Position numbers and translations under genes: made by a program
Assembly: GCA_023429995.1 (NCBI GenBank)
Contig: JAEZCE010000067.1
Location: 1-33,891 of the forward strand
Reading direction: 5' to 3'
Source of the DNA: Bacillota bacterium
GTDB lineage: Bacteria > Bacillota > UBA4882 > UBA8346
DNA: 33,891 bases
Notes under the pieces: model-generated
What the model was told of the DNA's origin: nothing
Databases searched by the model: none
The model's input: only the letters and a program-made list of their open reading frames with translations
Part shown: positions 18,201-25,239 of the stretch, one piece after another
Position numbering within the stretch: position 1 is the first letter of the stretch
How the letters are laid out: every line of letters starts with the position of its first letter

Positions 18201-21200
18201 ACGACATCCGTCCGTTCAAGGTCCTGCGCTTCATGGACTGGGTGGCGACCAACAATAACTGGACTGTCGACTGGTCGGAGCGAAAGCAACCAGACGATCC
18301 GAATCAGACGGTGAATCCGAATTTTCAGGAGGAGAACATCCGCGCAGCCCATGGGGTGGCCGTCGAGTGGATGATCCGTCTCTGCAACCTCCTTGACGCC
18401 GACTTGTGGTTCACGATCCCGCACGCGGTGAACGACGCGTATGCGACGCAACTCGGCGCGCTGATCAAGGCGCACCTGAAGCCGAACCTAAAGGTTTACG
18501 TCGAGTATTCGAATGAAGTCTGGAACGCCGATTTCGCGCAGGCGATCTACGCCAGCGATCAGGGCCTCGCGCTTGGTCTGCACCAGAACGTGGCGGAGAC
18601 CTACGCGCAGAACGACACCTCGCTCGCCCGCGCGCGTTTCTACGTGAAGCGCACGCTGGAGCTTCATCAGGCATTCGACGCAGGCTTTGGGGCCGATTCC
18701 AACAACCAGATCGTTCACGTTCTCGCAGGCCAGGCCGGTGCGACGCAAAGCCCGAAGCTTCACCGCGACGCGCTCGTCGACCCAGTGACGAATCCAAACA
18801 GCCGGACCATCGATGTGTATTCGATCGCTCCCTACTTTGCGGGCAGCCTCAACGGCGGCGCGCCGGACATCCTCGAGCAGATGATCAACGATATCGACAC
18901 GACGGTGCTCAATCGCATCCAGACCCACTACAATGTCTGGGCGCCGCTCGGGATCCCCCTCGTCGCTTACGAAGGCGGCCAGCACATCGTGAACTTCGCC
19001 GATGCCGCGTCGCGAAATCCGGTGATGTATTCCGCCTACAAGCACTACCTCGACACGATCGCACCGTATTTCGAGGTGTTCGTGCATTACAGCTATCCGG
19101 CCGGCTGGTCGCCCTTGCGCGCATTCGGCAGCAAACCCTCGGTGGGCTATCCGGACCTCATCAGCTTCAAACATCGCGCGCTCACCGACTGGATTGAACT
19201 CAATCCCGATTCTGGCGCCGGTTCCACGCCGATCATCGTGGCGCAACCGCAGAGCGCGGCGGTCGGTTCAGGCGCCGATGTGCCGCTGCAGGTCGTCGCG
19301 GTCGGTTCGCCGCCGATCACCTATCAGTGGTATCGCGACGGGCAGCCGCTAGCCGGCGAAACGTCCGCCACGCTCACCTTGACCGACGTCGCAGTTGCGC
19401 AGAGCGGCAGCATCTACCATGTCGCGGTGTCGAATGGCAGCGGGACGGTTCACAGCGGGACCGCGACACTGACTGTATCTGAAGTAGCGATTCAACACGC
19501 GTCCTCCGCCGTTACCGTTGACGGGATGGCAAACGAAGAAGCCTGGACCGCGGCGGAAGCGTTCGAGCTTGCGACGGTGAGCCTGGGGACGGTGGGCGGC
19601 CCCGCCGATCTCAGCGCGACGTATCGGGCGACGTGGGACGCCAGCGGTCTGTATATCTTCGTCGACGTTACCGACGATGTGCTCGTCGCCGACTCCACCG
19701 GCTCGAATCCCAGCGAATGGATGTTCGACAGCGTCGACCTCTACATCGACGCGACGAACGCTAAAACCACGTTCTATCAGACGGGCGTCGGCCAATACGT
19801 CTATCGCTGGAATGGCGCCCTCGAGGCCGCGTCCGGAAACCCGTCGCTCGTGGGTGTCGCGGTGGCGAGCGAAACGACCGCAAGCGGCTACACCGCCGAG
19901 TTTCACTTTCCCTGGAGCACGCTTGGCATCGCCCCCGCGGCCGGGGATCTCATCGGTCTCGAAGTGATGATCAACGACAACGACACGCCCGGTTCCACGA
20001 CGCGCGACGGCAAGATCGCGTGGTTCGGCACCGTCGATCAGGCGTGGTCGAATCCGGCGCTCTTTGGGTCGGTGCGACTCGCCGGGACGCCCAACTCGGT
20101 GCCGGAGATTGTCACCACCACGCTCGACGGCGGCACCGTCGGAGTCGCCTACGAACAAACGCTGTCCGCCACCGGCGGCGACGGGACGCTCGTGTGGAGT
20201 ATCGCGTCCGGCGATCTGCCGGACGGCCTGGCATTTTCCGCCGACGGCGTAATCTCCGGCACGCCGACCGCGGCGGGCGCGGGCGGCTTTGTGGTGCGCG
20301 TGAGCGACAGCGATGAGATCGACGACGCGTCCGACGAGGCGACGCAGTCTTTCTCGATCGCAATCGCGGTCGGGGAGGGCGCAGTCGCTCTCGGGAACCT
20401 GTCGCAAACCTACACCGGATCGCCCCGCGAGGTCAGCGTGGCCACCACCCCGGTGGGACTCGACGTGACGGCGACCTACGATGGCAGCACCACTCCGCCG
20501 ATCAACGCGGGCACGTATGCGGTTGTCGCGACGATTACCGATCCGAACTACGCTGGCTCTACAGCCGGGACGCTCACGATCCTGCCTGCGGCGGCAACGG
20601 TGACGCTCGGCAATTTGAACCACACCTACGACGGTTCGGCCAAAGCTGTGTCGGCCACCACCTCGCCCGCGGGTCTTGCGGTGGCGTTAACCTACGATGG
20701 CGGCAGTGCTCCGCCCTCGGATGCCGGCAGCTACGCGGTCTCAGCCGTAGTCGCGGATCCGAACTACCACGGCTCCGCGACGGGGACGCTGACGATCGAT
20801 CCCGCGAATGCGACGATCGTGTTTGGCGGCCTGCGGCAGCCTTACGATGGGGCGCCGAAAACCGTGTCGGCGACGACCACACCGGCGGGGCTCGACGTGA
20901 CGATCACCTATGGCGGCGCCAGCGATGCGCCTACGCTTCCGGGGACGTATGACGTCGAAGCGACGATCGATTCGCCGAACTACTCGGGGGCGGCGATCGG
21001 CACGTTACGTATCACCGTCACCGCGCTCGTGCGGCGTGGTCCGACGATCAACGGAGGAATCGATGGCTCGCTGCAGCTCCTCAATGGCGAGAACACCACC
21101 CTCAACAGCCACGCCTGGGTTGCCGGCGATCTGTTGATGCGCGGCACGCCCACGATCCGTCTCAACGGGTCACCGAACTATGGCGGCACGATCGACGGCA

Positions 21201-21817
21201 CCGGCGCGTCATCTCCGGGCAACTACACGGTGACGCTCAACAGCGGCGCCACGCTGCGCCACGTGATACGCCGCGTCGATCCGATCGCGATGCCGAGCGT
21301 GTCGGCGCCGCCGGCACCGGCCGGGACGCGCAACGTCACCCTCAACAATGGCAACCAGAGCGTCGGCAGCTGGAGCACGCTTCGGAACCTCACCCTCAAC
21401 TCGAACGCTCCAGTCGTCACCGTGCCGCCCGGCACCTACGGCACGTTCACCGCCAACGGCAACAGTGGATTCCGCCTCGGCGTGGCCGGGGCGACCGAAC
21501 CGGCTGTCTACCATATCCAGGGTCTCGTGCTGAATTCGAATACGACCTTGCAGATCCTCGGGCCCGTGGTCCTGACGCTGCCGAATGGCGTCACGTTCAA
21601 CGCTGGAACCATGGGGTCCGCTGCGCAGCCTTACTGGCTGTTGCTGCGAGTGTCGAGTGGCGGCGTGACGTTCAACGGCGGCGTGTTTCACGGCGTGATC
21701 GAAGCCCCGGCGGGAACGGTCACGTTGAACGGCTCGACGACGCTTCATGGCGAGGTGAGCAGCGATCGGCTGGTCATCAACAGCCAGGCAGCGCTCGTTC
21801 AGCCGGAGAGCGAGTAA
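12272..21817 (+). CDS. Giant multimodular secreted protein with two clan-GH-A-like putative catalytic modules
   Basis: A 3181-residue protein with a signal peptide (residues 1 to about 42). Modules in order are: unknown module A1 (44-266); three BIG2 Ig-like repeats (267, 351 and 435 to about 520); putative catalytic module 1 (525 to about 1170) with EYSNENWN (E802) and VTYEGG (E970); 48 serines (1178-1225); module A2, a copy of A1 (about 1231-1457); discoidin-like (about 1460-1610); 43 serines (1616-1658); discoidin-like (about 1664-1840); FN3 (to about 1932); putative catalytic module 2 (1936-2314) with EYSNEVWN (E2082) and VAYEGG (E2234); Ig (2320-2405); CBM9 (2405-2606); He_PIG (to about 2698); three MBG repeats (2699-2918); beta-solenoid-like C-terminus (2920-3181). 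The NE and YEGG glutamates fit acid/base and nucleophile of clan GH-A hydrolases, so a cell-surface or extracellular polysaccharidase is likely. I cannot name the GH family or substrate. ATG 12272 directly precedes the signal peptide. It stands alone after the TonB receptor. Confidence 0.9.
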   Translation: MNNPPSDHRFSCAQGRRRSSLLRVAGVALAFAALAAATAVAQTYVFDGTLNAYTGTSNPNLSGTATTGLDLGLGTPGANDSRVLRPFGALPFGGTAPASLGGFSTELDVASAPDQYVASIALRGADNPDVIRFNANVAAAKRSHGVIVWPAATGIAFDDLQLTLDTRVTLGGGGQFHKVVRAGGQYYVSVESFSGTNAHWPLASSGSTTWQPWDFTANGGNHFAVTFSSPVAPTADPVDAIGVYFVTTSNSAIVHDVSRLGWASSAVSDVTVSPTVFYLLPGSSRTLVANVVPATAENPTVTWSSSDNNIATVDSSGTVTAVTVGTATITATTEDGGFTASSEVTITLPTVTGATVSPTTLPLQVSYTGQLTAEVQPGSSINKNVTWASSDPNVATVDAAGLVTAVAVGSATITVTTEEGGFAASATIDVSPALVTAVSISPASRDVMIGQTVPLTVTVLPAAAANQTVTWTSLNPGVATIDASGWVTGVGAGTATIRVTSDDGGFTDDATVTVIPLPAPTPETGLPRIAATNLHWVRDWLPPILADALQNTAGIRIWAQLTTEDPVPVDADGWPTTDARIWLWHNQPNPRLGTYTLTFEGQATVSFTSPAMLVQSNVYDANADSSVVSLSLASPTTELRMSLTNTSGGVRNVKLMRPIAPGAAESHESTEVVDRVMRDQLARMDIIRYMDPSNINANPEIAWSDRRLPDKFQNRRIAYSVAGSNMRETGVAWEYIIAIANATMTDAFICLPAMASDDYITKVAQMFRYGSDGVNPYTEPQQDPVWPPLDPNLKLYVEYSNENWNTGGAFPQSTYVANQGRDLVTADLNHPLNYDGFIASAAQITSNGHNLRLRYSAYRATQMSELFRAVFPDQMMTRVRPLWCYQVKSNNTDDVHGLDWVSGYYASSEGLAPGHFFWGAGPANYRAAAAGTTIENVWTTSMMDRATFKTRMENNARMIGSYGLPFVTYEGGPAFGDPLGTLSAHPLAEEAFNDPRLYAEMIESYEIFEEVGGVFQTTYVWHQDYRFGHIDPNTHSDRTPRAMALYNAALTNNARPLDIGQTLPFTFTGTNYWSVSPFNGTNVVTSVGRRVSYLMRSVAGDDYTATLNYSTSGAVSFAILVNGELVEIVNATGAVSGASTAAYPFTLPANFLSGVTVQKLAGTGSVTVNSVEVSDGTSSSSSSSSSSSSSSSSSSSSSSSSSSSSSSSSSSSSSSSSSSSSSSSSGGTAPVTHVFDGALNLYTTGNIQVNGTVSSDLDLGLGAVGANDTRELLAFTTGDLAFGATAPAAFGGFIMEVDATPAPGSTVLALVLRNDTPEVIRFQSAVAGAKRSHAVTLWPVADGGAFDTLQLTLSTRVVAGTGGVFHKVVRAGGKYYVSVESFSAANSDWPLAPTTTTTWQEWDFAANGGNNFAVAFTAPVAPTAEMVDAIGVYFVADTSTSIQMDLSRVAFVPGNTELPPESYRYLRFEATALIGNGQLHLGEVEWLVDGVAHPTAPLTSNNSAGVVVSSNYASPNNAWRVFDHNNASNQPVYFMVSTTTPPPIHITADFGPNAISPTGVRISRLSWNDNLTGLRISGSNDGANWAILVDDDDALPDFTLIGGVDQATYEFTPPPSSSSSSSSSSSSSSSSSSSSSSSSSSSSSSSSSSSSSSSSSSSGGLPVAQPYQYLRVWIDGSAVTSGSNAGRVFLREMRLLSGENRLPLTVPTSNTGNADYTISSSTANINSQDRPAFVFDGNVNSHWYINTADANNVANVNPQEMTVRFNNGPVYITGIRLEIPSYILASAFRLEGSNDGTTWTPLLQRTGLNASNYPEVVVAGPPSVLAGTFEFASIPQNLDTDPPTVPGGLSVDNVNDITADVSWTPSTDAGSGVSIYTIYVNGELWSTSTASDVVLHGFSPESTYAVTITATDGLGNVSAPSAPVEITTTAGVPAVKSMQLGNGLWSDTAGMWREGVDYAAEWANYENSNPFSEAFLDDIRPFKVLRFMDWVATNNNWTVDWSERKQPDDPNQTVNPNFQEENIRAAHGVAVEWMIRLCNLLDADLWFTIPHAVNDAYATQLGALIKAHLKPNLKVYVEYSNEVWNADFAQAIYASDQGLALGLHQNVAETYAQNDTSLARARFYVKRTLELHQAFDAGFGADSNNQIVHVLAGQAGATQSPKLHRDALVDPVTNPNSRTIDVYSIAPYFAGSLNGGAPDILEQMINDIDTTVLNRIQTHYNVWAPLGIPLVAYEGGQHIVNFADAASRNPVMYSAYKHYLDTIAPYFEVFVHYSYPAGWSPLRAFGSKPSVGYPDLISFKHRALTDWIELNPDSGAGSTPIIVAQPQSAAVGSGADVPLQVVAVGSPPITYQWYRDGQPLAGETSATLTLTDVAVAQSGSIYHVAVSNGSGTVHSGTATLTVSEVAIQHASSAVTVDGMANEEAWTAAEAFELATVSLGTVGGPADLSATYRATWDASGLYIFVDVTDDVLVADSTGSNPSEWMFDSVDLYIDATNAKTTFYQTGVGQYVYRWNGALEAASGNPSLVGVAVASETTASGYTAEFHFPWSTLGIAPAAGDLIGLEVMINDNDTPGSTTRDGKIAWFGTVDQAWSNPALFGSVRLAGTPNSVPEIVTTTLDGGTVGVAYEQTLSATGGDGTLVWSIASGDLPDGLAFSADGVISGTPTAAGAGGFVVRVSDSDEIDDASDEATQSFSIAIAVGEGAVALGNLSQTYTGSPREVSVATTPVGLDVTATYDGSTTPPINAGTYAVVATITDPNYAGSTAGTLTILPAAATVTLGNLNHTYDGSAKAVSATTSPAGLAVALTYDGGSAPPSDAGSYAVSAVVADPNYHGSATGTLTIDPANATIVFGGLRQPYDGAPKTVSATTTPAGLDVTITYGGASDAPTLPGTYDVEATIDSPNYSGAAIGTLRITVTALVRRGPTINGGIDGSLQLLNGENTTLNSHAWVAGDLLMRGTPTIRLNGSPNYGGTIDGTGASSPGNYTVTLNSGATLRHVIRRVDPIAMPSVSAPPAPAGTRNVTLNNGNQSVGSWSTLRNLTLNSNAPVVTVPPGTYGTFTANGNSGFRLGVAGATEPAVYHIQGLVLNSNTTLQILGPVVLTLPNGVTFNAGTMGSAAQPYWLLLRVSSGGVTFNGGVFHGVIEAPAGTVTLNGSTTLHGEVSSDRLVINSQAALVQPESE
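12401..13069 (+). repeat. Duplicated module, copy A1 (residues 44-266 of the giant protein)
   Basis: This segment and 15962-16643 encode clearly homologous modules. Shared blocks include VFDG.LN, DLDLGLG/GLDLGLG, VIRF, AKRSH, FHKVVRAGG.YYVSVESFS, WDF.ANGGN.FAV and VDAIGVYFV. I do not recognise the domain; the lengths and beta-rich look suggest a carbohydrate-binding or laminin-G-like sandwich. Confidence 0.8.
15803..15946 (+). repeat. Poly-serine linker 1 (48 Ser)
   Basis: Forty-eight consecutive serine codons (residues 1178-1225) separate putative catalytic module 1 from module A2. The codons mix TCG, TCC, TCT, AGC and AGT without a fixed DNA period, so it is a protein-level repeat and not a simple microsatellite. 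Similar poly-serine linkers are known in secreted polysaccharidases of Saccharophagus and Cellvibrio. Confidence 0.95.
15962..16643 (+). repeat. Duplicated module, copy A2 (about residues 1231-1457 of the giant protein)
   Basis: Second copy of the unknown module described at 12401-13069. Here it follows the poly-serine linker instead of the signal peptide and leads into a discoidin-like module instead of BIG2 repeats. The copies differ at many positions, so the duplication is old. Confidence 0.8.
17117..17245 (+). repeat. Poly-serine linker 2 (43 Ser)
   Basis: Forty-three consecutive serine codons (residues 1616-1658), preceded by PPP and followed by GG, join the two discoidin-like modules. 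Codons of the TCN and AGY boxes are again intermixed. Confidence 0.95.
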
Positions 21818-21859
21818 AGCCGAGCGCGATCGACCCGAAAGCTTCGTGCCCGAGGAGCG

Positions 21860-21881
21860 AGCCCGGCGGAAACGCCGGGCT
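21860..21881. terminator. Bidirectional hairpin terminator with GAAA tetraloop
   Basis: AGCCCGGCG (21860-21868) and CGCCGGGCT (21873-21881) form a perfect 9-bp GC-rich stem closed by a GAAA (GNRA) loop. It lies in the 64-base gap between the convergent ends of the giant gene and the glycosyltransferase-like gene, whose stop codon (21882-21884) directly abuts the stem. It can work for either strand, although no long T-run follows on either side. Confidence 0.65.
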
Positions 21882-23180
21882 TCATTCGCGATCACGGTCG
21901 CGCGTGCCGTAGCGACGATCCCACAGCAGCAGCGGCAGGCAATACACCAGTCCTTCGACGGGCTTTCGATAGCGGCCCTCGTTGAGAACGATCGGCGTAA
22001 GGCCTTGCACGACGAACCAGGTCAACAATACGAGCCCAAGCAGCGCGCAATCGTGCGGACGTTCGCGACGGCAAAACCAGAGGACGACGAACGCCAACGC
22101 GAACGAAGGCGCGAAAAGCCAGCGCAGATGGATGTTGAGACGGTCGACGACGAACGCCGGGTTATTGTCCGGCCACGAGCTGCCCAAGAAGAGGAAGATC
22201 AGATTTTCGGGCAACCAGGGCCACCATGATGGATCGGTGGTGGCTACGGCGGTGAACGCCTCGCGCCAGGATTCACGCTGACGGTGGAGATCGATCGAAA
22301 AATTGAGCCGACCCTCGCGAGCGGTTTGCCAACTCGAGAGGGGCCGAAAGGGCATTTCTCCCATCGACGGACTACCAAACCAATACGTGTAGCGCGTCGC
22401 TCCGTTCTCGTGAAAGACGAGATGCACGGTTTTCTTTCCGGACACGGCATAGGCGTAGTCGTAGTGGCCGGACGAAAGCGGATGAAAAACGCCGCTCATT
22501 ACGTGCGTGCGATACGCGCACGCGAGCAGGATGGCGGCGAGGGGCACGCCGAGGGCAAGGGCCTTGCGAGATTTTTGATCCTGGAAGAGCCACAGAAAGA
22601 GGGTGGTGACAGCGGCGAGCGGAATCGCGACTCCGCGCGTCAGACCGGCGAGCGTCCAGCAGAGTCCCATCGCCACAAAGGAGCCGACCGTGGCTTTTCG
22701 TTTGTTGCGCCACGTCAGCCAGAGACTCAGCCCGACGAGCGGAACGAAGAGAGTCTCCGACATGAACAGCCGGAAAACGCCGAACCACGAGGGAAGGTAG
22801 AGGACGACGCACCACGCGAGCAGCGCGGTGCTTTTTCGCCGGAAGAACTCGCGGAAGAAACGATACCAGATCCAGGTCGTCGCGATGCTCAGCAGTCCGG
22901 CGTAGGCCGCGACAAGAACGGGAATGTCCAAGGTGACCTTCGCGACCATCGCAAGCCACACCTGATAGCCGATCTGGTTGATCGCTTGCAGCGGTGTGCG
23001 CCCGAGCAGGTCGGTGGCGTTGTGCCAGTGGCGTGCAGGATCGCTCCAGAGTTGATCGAGCGGGTTATGACCCGGGAGAAACGGGTTCGCGAAGCGGAGG
23101 GCGCAGCCGGTCGCAATCGCCGCCCACAGGAACAACGTGGAAGGCGGCACGGAGCGGAAGAAGGCGGGTGGTCGCACCAT
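21882..23180 (-). CDS. Polytopic membrane protein, GT-C-like glycosyltransferase candidate
   Basis: A 432-residue inner-membrane protein with about ten hydrophobic helices. After the first helix, the loop PFLPGHNPLDQLWSDPARHW holds acidic residues where GT-C enzymes (ArnT/PMT type, lipid-linked sugar donors) have their catalytic aspartates. A later FRLFMSETLFVPLVGLSLWL helix resembles the conserved S-E-T/P-L-F motif of that superfamily. A periplasmic region (about 225-340) contains many aromatics. The C-terminus is basic (RRYGTRDRDRE). I use ATG 23180 (MVRPPAFF), which precedes helix 1; a start at 23273 adds 31 residues without clear character. It is divergent from the methyltransferase-like gene and may share a promoter with it. 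The specific substrate is unknown, and GT-C membership is judged only from topology and loop motifs. Confidence 0.6.
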   Translation of the reverse strand: MVRPPAFFRSVPPSTLFLWAAIATGCALRFANPFLPGHNPLDQLWSDPARHWHNATDLLGRTPLQAINQIGYQVWLAMVAKVTLDIPVLVAAYAGLLSIATTWIWYRFFREFFRRKSTALLAWCVVLYLPSWFGVFRLFMSETLFVPLVGLSLWLTWRNKRKATVGSFVAMGLCWTLAGLTRGVAIPLAAVTTLFLWLFQDQKSRKALALGVPLAAILLACAYRTHVMSGVFHPLSSGHYDYAYAVSGKKTVHLVFHENGATRYTYWFGSPSMGEMPFRPLSSWQTAREGRLNFSIDLHRQRESWREAFTAVATTDPSWWPWLPENLIFLFLGSSWPDNNPAFVVDRLNIHLRWLFAPSFALAFVVLWFCRRERPHDCALLGLVLLTWFVVQGLTPIVLNEGRYRKPVEGLVYCLPLLLWDRRYGTRDRDRE

Positions 23181-23324
23181 GAGACGTTGCCAGCAGGGTG
23201 GGTCCGAGGCCCGGCTGACATATCGAGAAAACTCGCACGCCTCGCGGGAGGACTCCGCCCAGGATTTGCTCATCTGGACGAACAAAGCTGACCCCAGAGA
23301 GCGGGTGTTCAAACGTTCCGGGCC

Positions 23325-25181
23325 ATGCCACGCGTCGGTCGCGAGCGGCGGGTTGCCGTGCTTCGAATCTTCTTCATCGCCGTCGTCATCGCGTGCGGTG
23401 CGAGCGCCGGGCGCGCGGCGGAGGTGGCTGTCCACCTTTCGCTCGAAGCGCGCGGGACGGACGTTCGCGTGACCGTGCGCAACGCCGCGCGGTCTCCGCT
23501 GCGAATTGCGGGCGTTTCGATTGAGCTCGAATCGAGAATCCACGCGCACGCGGAGGCGCCAACAATGGCGGCGGGCGAGGCACGGACGTTCCCGTTCCGA
23601 GTGCCCTGGCCGCAGGTGCGCGGAAGTTACCCGCTGATTGCGCGGGTGGCGTATTGGAATCGTGGCGAGCGGTTTTCGCTCGTGCACGTCGGGGAGTTCC
23701 ATGTCGGGCCGCCGCGGCGCGTGCAGGGCCGGGCGGAGCTCGGCGCGCCGTTCATGCAAAAGGAAGGAACGATCACGCTGACCGCCGAACAGCCAGGACG
23801 CTGGACGCTCATGTTGCCGGAGGAGATCGAGGTGCTGGCGGAGGAGATCGGGGGCGAGGTGCGCTGGTGGCGCGTGCGGGGGCGGAATTCGGATTTCACG
23901 AACACGTATCCGATCTTCGCCTACCGGCAGGAGGACGCGGCGGGAGGAAGGGCGCTGCAGCTCGTGCAAAGCACGTTGCGGCTCGATTTCCGCTCCGCGG
24001 ACTATCCGCGTGGGGCTTTGCCGCAGCGCTGGTTGCTGGTGCTTTTGCTCCTGGGCGGTGGCGCTGCGTTTGTGATGTTGTGTGCGGTGCAGCCGGAGAA
24101 GGCGGTGGGCAACTGGGCAGCGAAGGTTTGCGCGCGGTTCTGGCTGCTGTTGCTCGGGTATTGGGTGCTGCGCGAGCTGCCTTCGATTTGCGGGGTGCTG
24201 CAGCAGTTGCCGTGGATCGGGCGATTCTTCGATAGCGCGAAAGTGTTCACCCTCGGGCCGGAATATCGGCGATTTTTTTCCCCGCAGGGCCCGCTGCCGA
24301 TCGGGATCGCGGACCTCTACGGCCTCGCGGTTGTGGCGATTTCTCCGGCGTATTCATGGTTCTGTGACCGCGATACGTCCTGGCGGGACGACAAGTATGC
24401 CGCGTGTGCGGCGTATGTGTTTTCGGGACCGATGCGAGCGGTTCAAGCGGCGCGATTCGCGGCGGTGCGGCAATGGCGGGGGCCGGCCAAACTGGGATTT
24501 CTGACGTGCGCCGTGAAGGTCTTCTTTATTCCGCTGCTTTGCGCCTGGGTGATTCAGAATTCCCAGCACATGGCAAACCTCACGCGTTCCCTCGACTGGC
24601 AGTGGCCGCTGATCAACCGCTACCTGCGCGAGGCGTGCATTTTCGTGGATACGGCGGTGTTCTGCGTTGGCTACCTCGTCGAGGCGGTGTTCCTGCGAAA
24701 TCGGATTCGATCGGTCGAGCCGACGTTTCTCGGCTGGATCGTTTGCCTGTGGTGTTATCCGCCGTTCAACGCGGTGTCGTTTCAGCCGTTCACGGCGAAC
24801 GCGTGGAATATCTCGCTGCGGCTGGAGTGGCTGCAGCACGAGGTTTGGACGACGATCGGGCAGGCGTTGATCACGGGGAGCTGGGTGATTTTCGCGTGGG
24901 CGTCGGTGGCGTTGGGGTTCAAAGCTTCGAATCTGACCAATCGTGGGATCGTGACGCACGGACCGTATCGGTTTTGCCGGCATCCGGCTTATACGGTGAA
25001 GATTCTCGGCTGGCTGGTGGGCGCGTTGGTCTTCGCGGAGCATGGTGCGCTCGGGCTGGTGGGGCTGGCGTTGATCTATTTTTTGCGAGCTTGGACAGAA
25101 GAGCGGCATCTCGGGCTCGATCCGGAGTATCGGGCGTATTGTGCGAAGGTGCGGTATCGGTTCGTGCCGGGGGTGGTGTGA
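23325..25181 (+). CDS. Fusion of secreted N-terminal domain with ICMT/PEMT-like membrane methyltransferase
   Basis: The 618-residue protein starts with a signal peptide (RIFFIAVVIACGASAGRAA), then about 200 residues of beta-rich extracytoplasmic sequence without a recognised family. Several membrane helices follow from about residue 229 (WLLVLLLLGGGAAFVMLCAV). The last 100 residues carry GIVTHGPYRFCRHPAYT (H553, P554) and RAWTEERHL (E592, E593) with a closing YxxYxxxVxxRFVP. This is the signature of isoprenylcysteine carboxyl methyltransferase and phospholipid methyltransferase-like integral membrane enzymes that use S-adenosylmethionine. The methyl acceptor is not predictable. The usual family length is 150-220 residues, so the N-terminal two thirds is an unusual addition. 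ATG 23325 is used; a GTG nine codons later would start nearer the signal peptide. Confidence 0.72.
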   Translation: MPRVGRERRVAVLRIFFIAVVIACGASAGRAAEVAVHLSLEARGTDVRVTVRNAARSPLRIAGVSIELESRIHAHAEAPTMAAGEARTFPFRVPWPQVRGSYPLIARVAYWNRGERFSLVHVGEFHVGPPRRVQGRAELGAPFMQKEGTITLTAEQPGRWTLMLPEEIEVLAEEIGGEVRWWRVRGRNSDFTNTYPIFAYRQEDAAGGRALQLVQSTLRLDFRSADYPRGALPQRWLLVLLLLGGGAAFVMLCAVQPEKAVGNWAAKVCARFWLLLLGYWVLRELPSICGVLQQLPWIGRFFDSAKVFTLGPEYRRFFSPQGPLPIGIADLYGLAVVAISPAYSWFCDRDTSWRDDKYAACAAYVFSGPMRAVQAARFAAVRQWRGPAKLGFLTCAVKVFFIPLLCAWVIQNSQHMANLTRSLDWQWPLINRYLREACIFVDTAVFCVGYLVEAVFLRNRIRSVEPTFLGWIVCLWCYPPFNAVSFQPFTANAWNISLRLEWLQHEVWTTIGQALITGSWVIFAWASVALGFKASNLTNRGIVTHGPYRFCRHPAYTVKILGWLVGALVFAEHGALGLVGLALIYFLRAWTEERHLGLDPEYRAYCAKVRYRFVPGVV

Positions 25182-25186
25182 ATCAA

Positions 25187-25239
25187 GTAGGGCGAAACGT
25201 TCTGGTGAGCTGCGGCTCGGCGGGGGCGCTTCGCCTTAC
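25187..25239. terminator. Inverted repeat between convergent genes
   Basis: GTAGGGCGAA (25187-25196) pairs with TTCGCCTTAC (25230-25239) with one G-T position, and an inner hairpin GAGC-TGCG-GCTC lies at 25207-25218. The element fills the 54-base gap between the convergent methyltransferase-like and gluconokinase genes and contains the gluconokinase stop codon. It could be a bidirectional terminator or a dispersed intergenic repeat. Confidence 0.45.

Noticed and set aside
16958..18475. 505-codon minus-strand frame with RRTRR repeats
   Set aside because: It arises from the complement of a serine linker and flanking modules, and no start or family is evident.
23181..23324. Possible regulatory site in the divergent gap (CGAG-AAAA-CTCG)
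   Set aside because: Only a 4-bp stem, and no promoter boxes could be recognised around it.
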